Assembly (NCBI GenBank): GCA_041390105.1
Contig: JAWKQO010000003.1
Location: 248,001 to 312,000, forward strand
Length of the DNA: 64,000 bases
Source of the DNA: Gemmatimonadota bacterium
GTDB taxonomy: Bacteria > Gemmatimonadota > Gemmatimonadetes > Longimicrobiales > Gaopeijiaceae
Direction of reading: 5' to 3'
The notes below the pieces were generated by a model. That model had not been told where the DNA came from and did not search any database. It saw only the letters and a program-made list of their open reading frames with translations. Positions 62,870 to 64,000 of the stretch are shown piece by piece (position 1 is the first letter of the stretch; the number at the start of each line of letters is the position of its first letter). Position numbers and translations under genes: made by a program.

Positions 62870-63907
62870 ATGAACGCAGCTCACCGGGTAGTCGCCCGCT
62901 TCGCGCTGATTCCCGCGCTCCTCACCGGCGCCTGTTCCCACGACCCGGAGGCTCCTCCCGAGGCCTTGGCACTGAGCGAGGACATCGAGGTCGTGGAAAC
63001 GATCGCCCACCGGGTCGAGATCCTAGAGGATACCCTCGGCTTGACCTCGCCCGTCCATATCCGCTCCACGCCCGGAGGCTACCTGGTCACCGACCCCAGG
63101 GTCTCGGAACTCGTGGACATCACGCCCGATCTCCGCGTACGGGCACGGCTGACGCAGCGCGGGCAGGGGCCCGGGGAAGCGCAGAGCCCCTACCTGCTCT
63201 CGCGCTCCGGACCTTGGATCGGCGTCTACGACCTCGAGGCAGCCCGCATCCTCGTGTTCGGGGCCGAGAGCCGAGAGTACCACGGGGTCATCAACCTGCT
63301 CACTGGGGATGGCGGACTGCACGACGTGGCACTTCTCTCGGACCGCGCCGCCCTGCTTCTGATGCCGGACTCCGCTGCACTCCTGACGGAAGTCGAGGGG
63401 ATGCGTGTCAGGCGCTTCGGACACCTACCGTCCGATCTGGACTCGCTGCGCTCGGCCGACGGCGCCGCACTGGAAATGCTCGACCTGCTCGGCGTGGCCG
63501 ATTCCAGGGTGCTCGTGTTCGAACCCCGCAGTGGCACGGTGCTCACCTACTCGCTCGACAGCGGCGACCTCCTGGAACGGGCCTCCCTCCCCGAACGCCT
63601 GTGGCATCCCCTTGTGGAGGAGCTGGACCTGAGGACCGCGGACCTCCCCTGGGAGACGACCGCCAGCCGTAGTCTCGCCAAGGACGCCGAAGCACAAGAT
63701 GAGGCCTCGGTGCTGCTGTTGACGCGGGGTCCCGACTTTTTCGGGCTCTGGGTCGACCTCGAGCAGCGGACCGTACGCAAGCTCGTCAGTCGTGATCCCA
63801 CCACGGCAGCACTGCTCGCGAGCGCAAACAGCGCCACCCTCAAGGGGGACACGCTTACCGCCATCACCGACTTCGAGATCGTTCAGGTCCGCCTCGCCCT
63901 GAACTGA
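62870..63907 (+). CDS. Lipoprotein, probable six-bladed beta-propeller
   Basis: 345 residues, GAGGAG six bases before the ATG. A lipoprotein signal (LIPALLTGACSH, cysteine 22) precedes repeated strands. The RGQGPGEAQSPYLL segment near 98-110 is the GxGPGE signature of the six-bladed beta-propeller lipoproteins frequent in Bacteroidota and related groups. It probably binds a ligand at the cell surface. Standing between a small exported protein and the window end, its partners are unclear. Confidence 0.75.
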   Translation: MNAAHRVVARFALIPALLTGACSHDPEAPPEALALSEDIEVVETIAHRVEILEDTLGLTSPVHIRSTPGGYLVTDPRVSELVDITPDLRVRARLTQRGQGPGEAQSPYLLSRSGPWIGVYDLEAARILVFGAESREYHGVINLLTGDGGLHDVALLSDRAALLLMPDSAALLTEVEGMRVRRFGHLPSDLDSLRSADGAALEMLDLLGVADSRVLVFEPRSGTVLTYSLDSGDLLERASLPERLWHPLVEELDLRTADLPWETTASRSLAKDAEAQDEASVLLLTRGPDFFGLWVDLEQRTVRKLVSRDPTTAALLASANSATLKGDTLTAITDFEIVQVRLALN

Positions 63908-63968
63908 AATCGGCCACCTCCGGCCGCAGCTTCCCCAGGGACGCTCCGCACCAGTGGGGCAGGGCTGC

Positions 63969-64000
63969 CTAGACGTCCAGATTGCGCACGAACTTCGCGT
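63969..64000 (-). CDS. C-terminal tip of a minus-strand gene, probably DNA gyrase subunit B (cut by window edge)
   Basis: Only nine residues and a TAG stop are inside the window, reading AKFVRNLDV. This ending is typical of GyrB/ParE-type topoisomerase subunits. The identification rests on this short tail alone, so treat it as a suggestion. Confidence 0.4.
   Translation of the reverse strand, partial: AKFVRNLDV

Overview
The window is high-GC bacterial chromosome with about 52 recognisable genes and no tRNA, rRNA, CRISPR array, insertion sequence or phage gene that I could see. The gene style points to Gemmatimonadota, as inference rather than proof: very large duplicated FtsX/MacB-type permeases (ADOP family) headed by PadR regulators, a TPR Ser/Thr kinase with the N-terminal helical domain common in Gemmatimonadota and Acidobacteriota, a SARP-like TPR regulator, many exported lipoproteins and beta-barrel proteins, and frequent ATGA/GTGA start-stop overlaps.

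Layout. 1-5803 (minus): truncated sugar-binding lipoprotein, a coupled pair of an exported three-repeat protein and an Omp85-like barrel, and an exported Ig-like protein. 5949-10265: M20 peptidase, divergent small gene plus barrel-like protein, Tat-exported multicopper oxidase. 10311-17098 (minus): SARP/TPR membrane regulator, two paralogous lipoproteins bracketing an RCC1-repeat lipoprotein, and a membrane adenylate/guanylate cyclase. 17275-29773 (plus): PadR-ADOP cassette, PBP4-type peptidase, exported creatininase-like protein, two-subunit molybdenum hydroxylase, small membrane protein, FIST sensor plus GGDEF-EAL protein, small membrane protein. 29737-34826: flavin monooxygenase, a third ADOP permease, and a PLP lyase. 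34909-44923: TPR kinase, amidase lipoprotein, FmdB-like protein, a multi-pass protein, and an aminotransferase/YigZ/duplicated-M42-peptidase operon. 45147-51341 (plus): small dimeric-barrel-like protein, GNAT, cytochrome c lipoprotein plus barrel, and a second PadR-ADOP cassette. 51372-56751 (minus): five overlapping or tightly spaced two-component genes. 56990-60791 (plus): operon of three exported proteins (formamidase-like, M24 peptidase, FG-GAP/ASPIC lipoprotein). 60871-63907 (plus): ArsR-like regulator with a readable promoter and operator, CPBP protease, small exported protein, beta-propeller lipoprotein. The right edge holds the last residues of a minus-strand gene, probably gyrB.

How it fits together. 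Two themes recur. One is export-linked scavenging: peptidases of families M20, M24, M42 and S13 plus creatininase, amidase and formamidase relatives, most with signal peptides. The other is envelope sensing: two PadR-ADOP cassettes and one ArsR-CPBP pair, each with a perfect inverted repeat in an AT-rich island just before the regulator gene; a FIST/c-di-GMP pair; and a phytochrome-style histidine kinase cluster. The least explained units are the lipoprotein/RCC1/lipoprotein locus, the coupled repeat-protein/Omp85-like pair, the M42 enzyme with a decayed N-terminal copy, and the five-gene signalling cluster.
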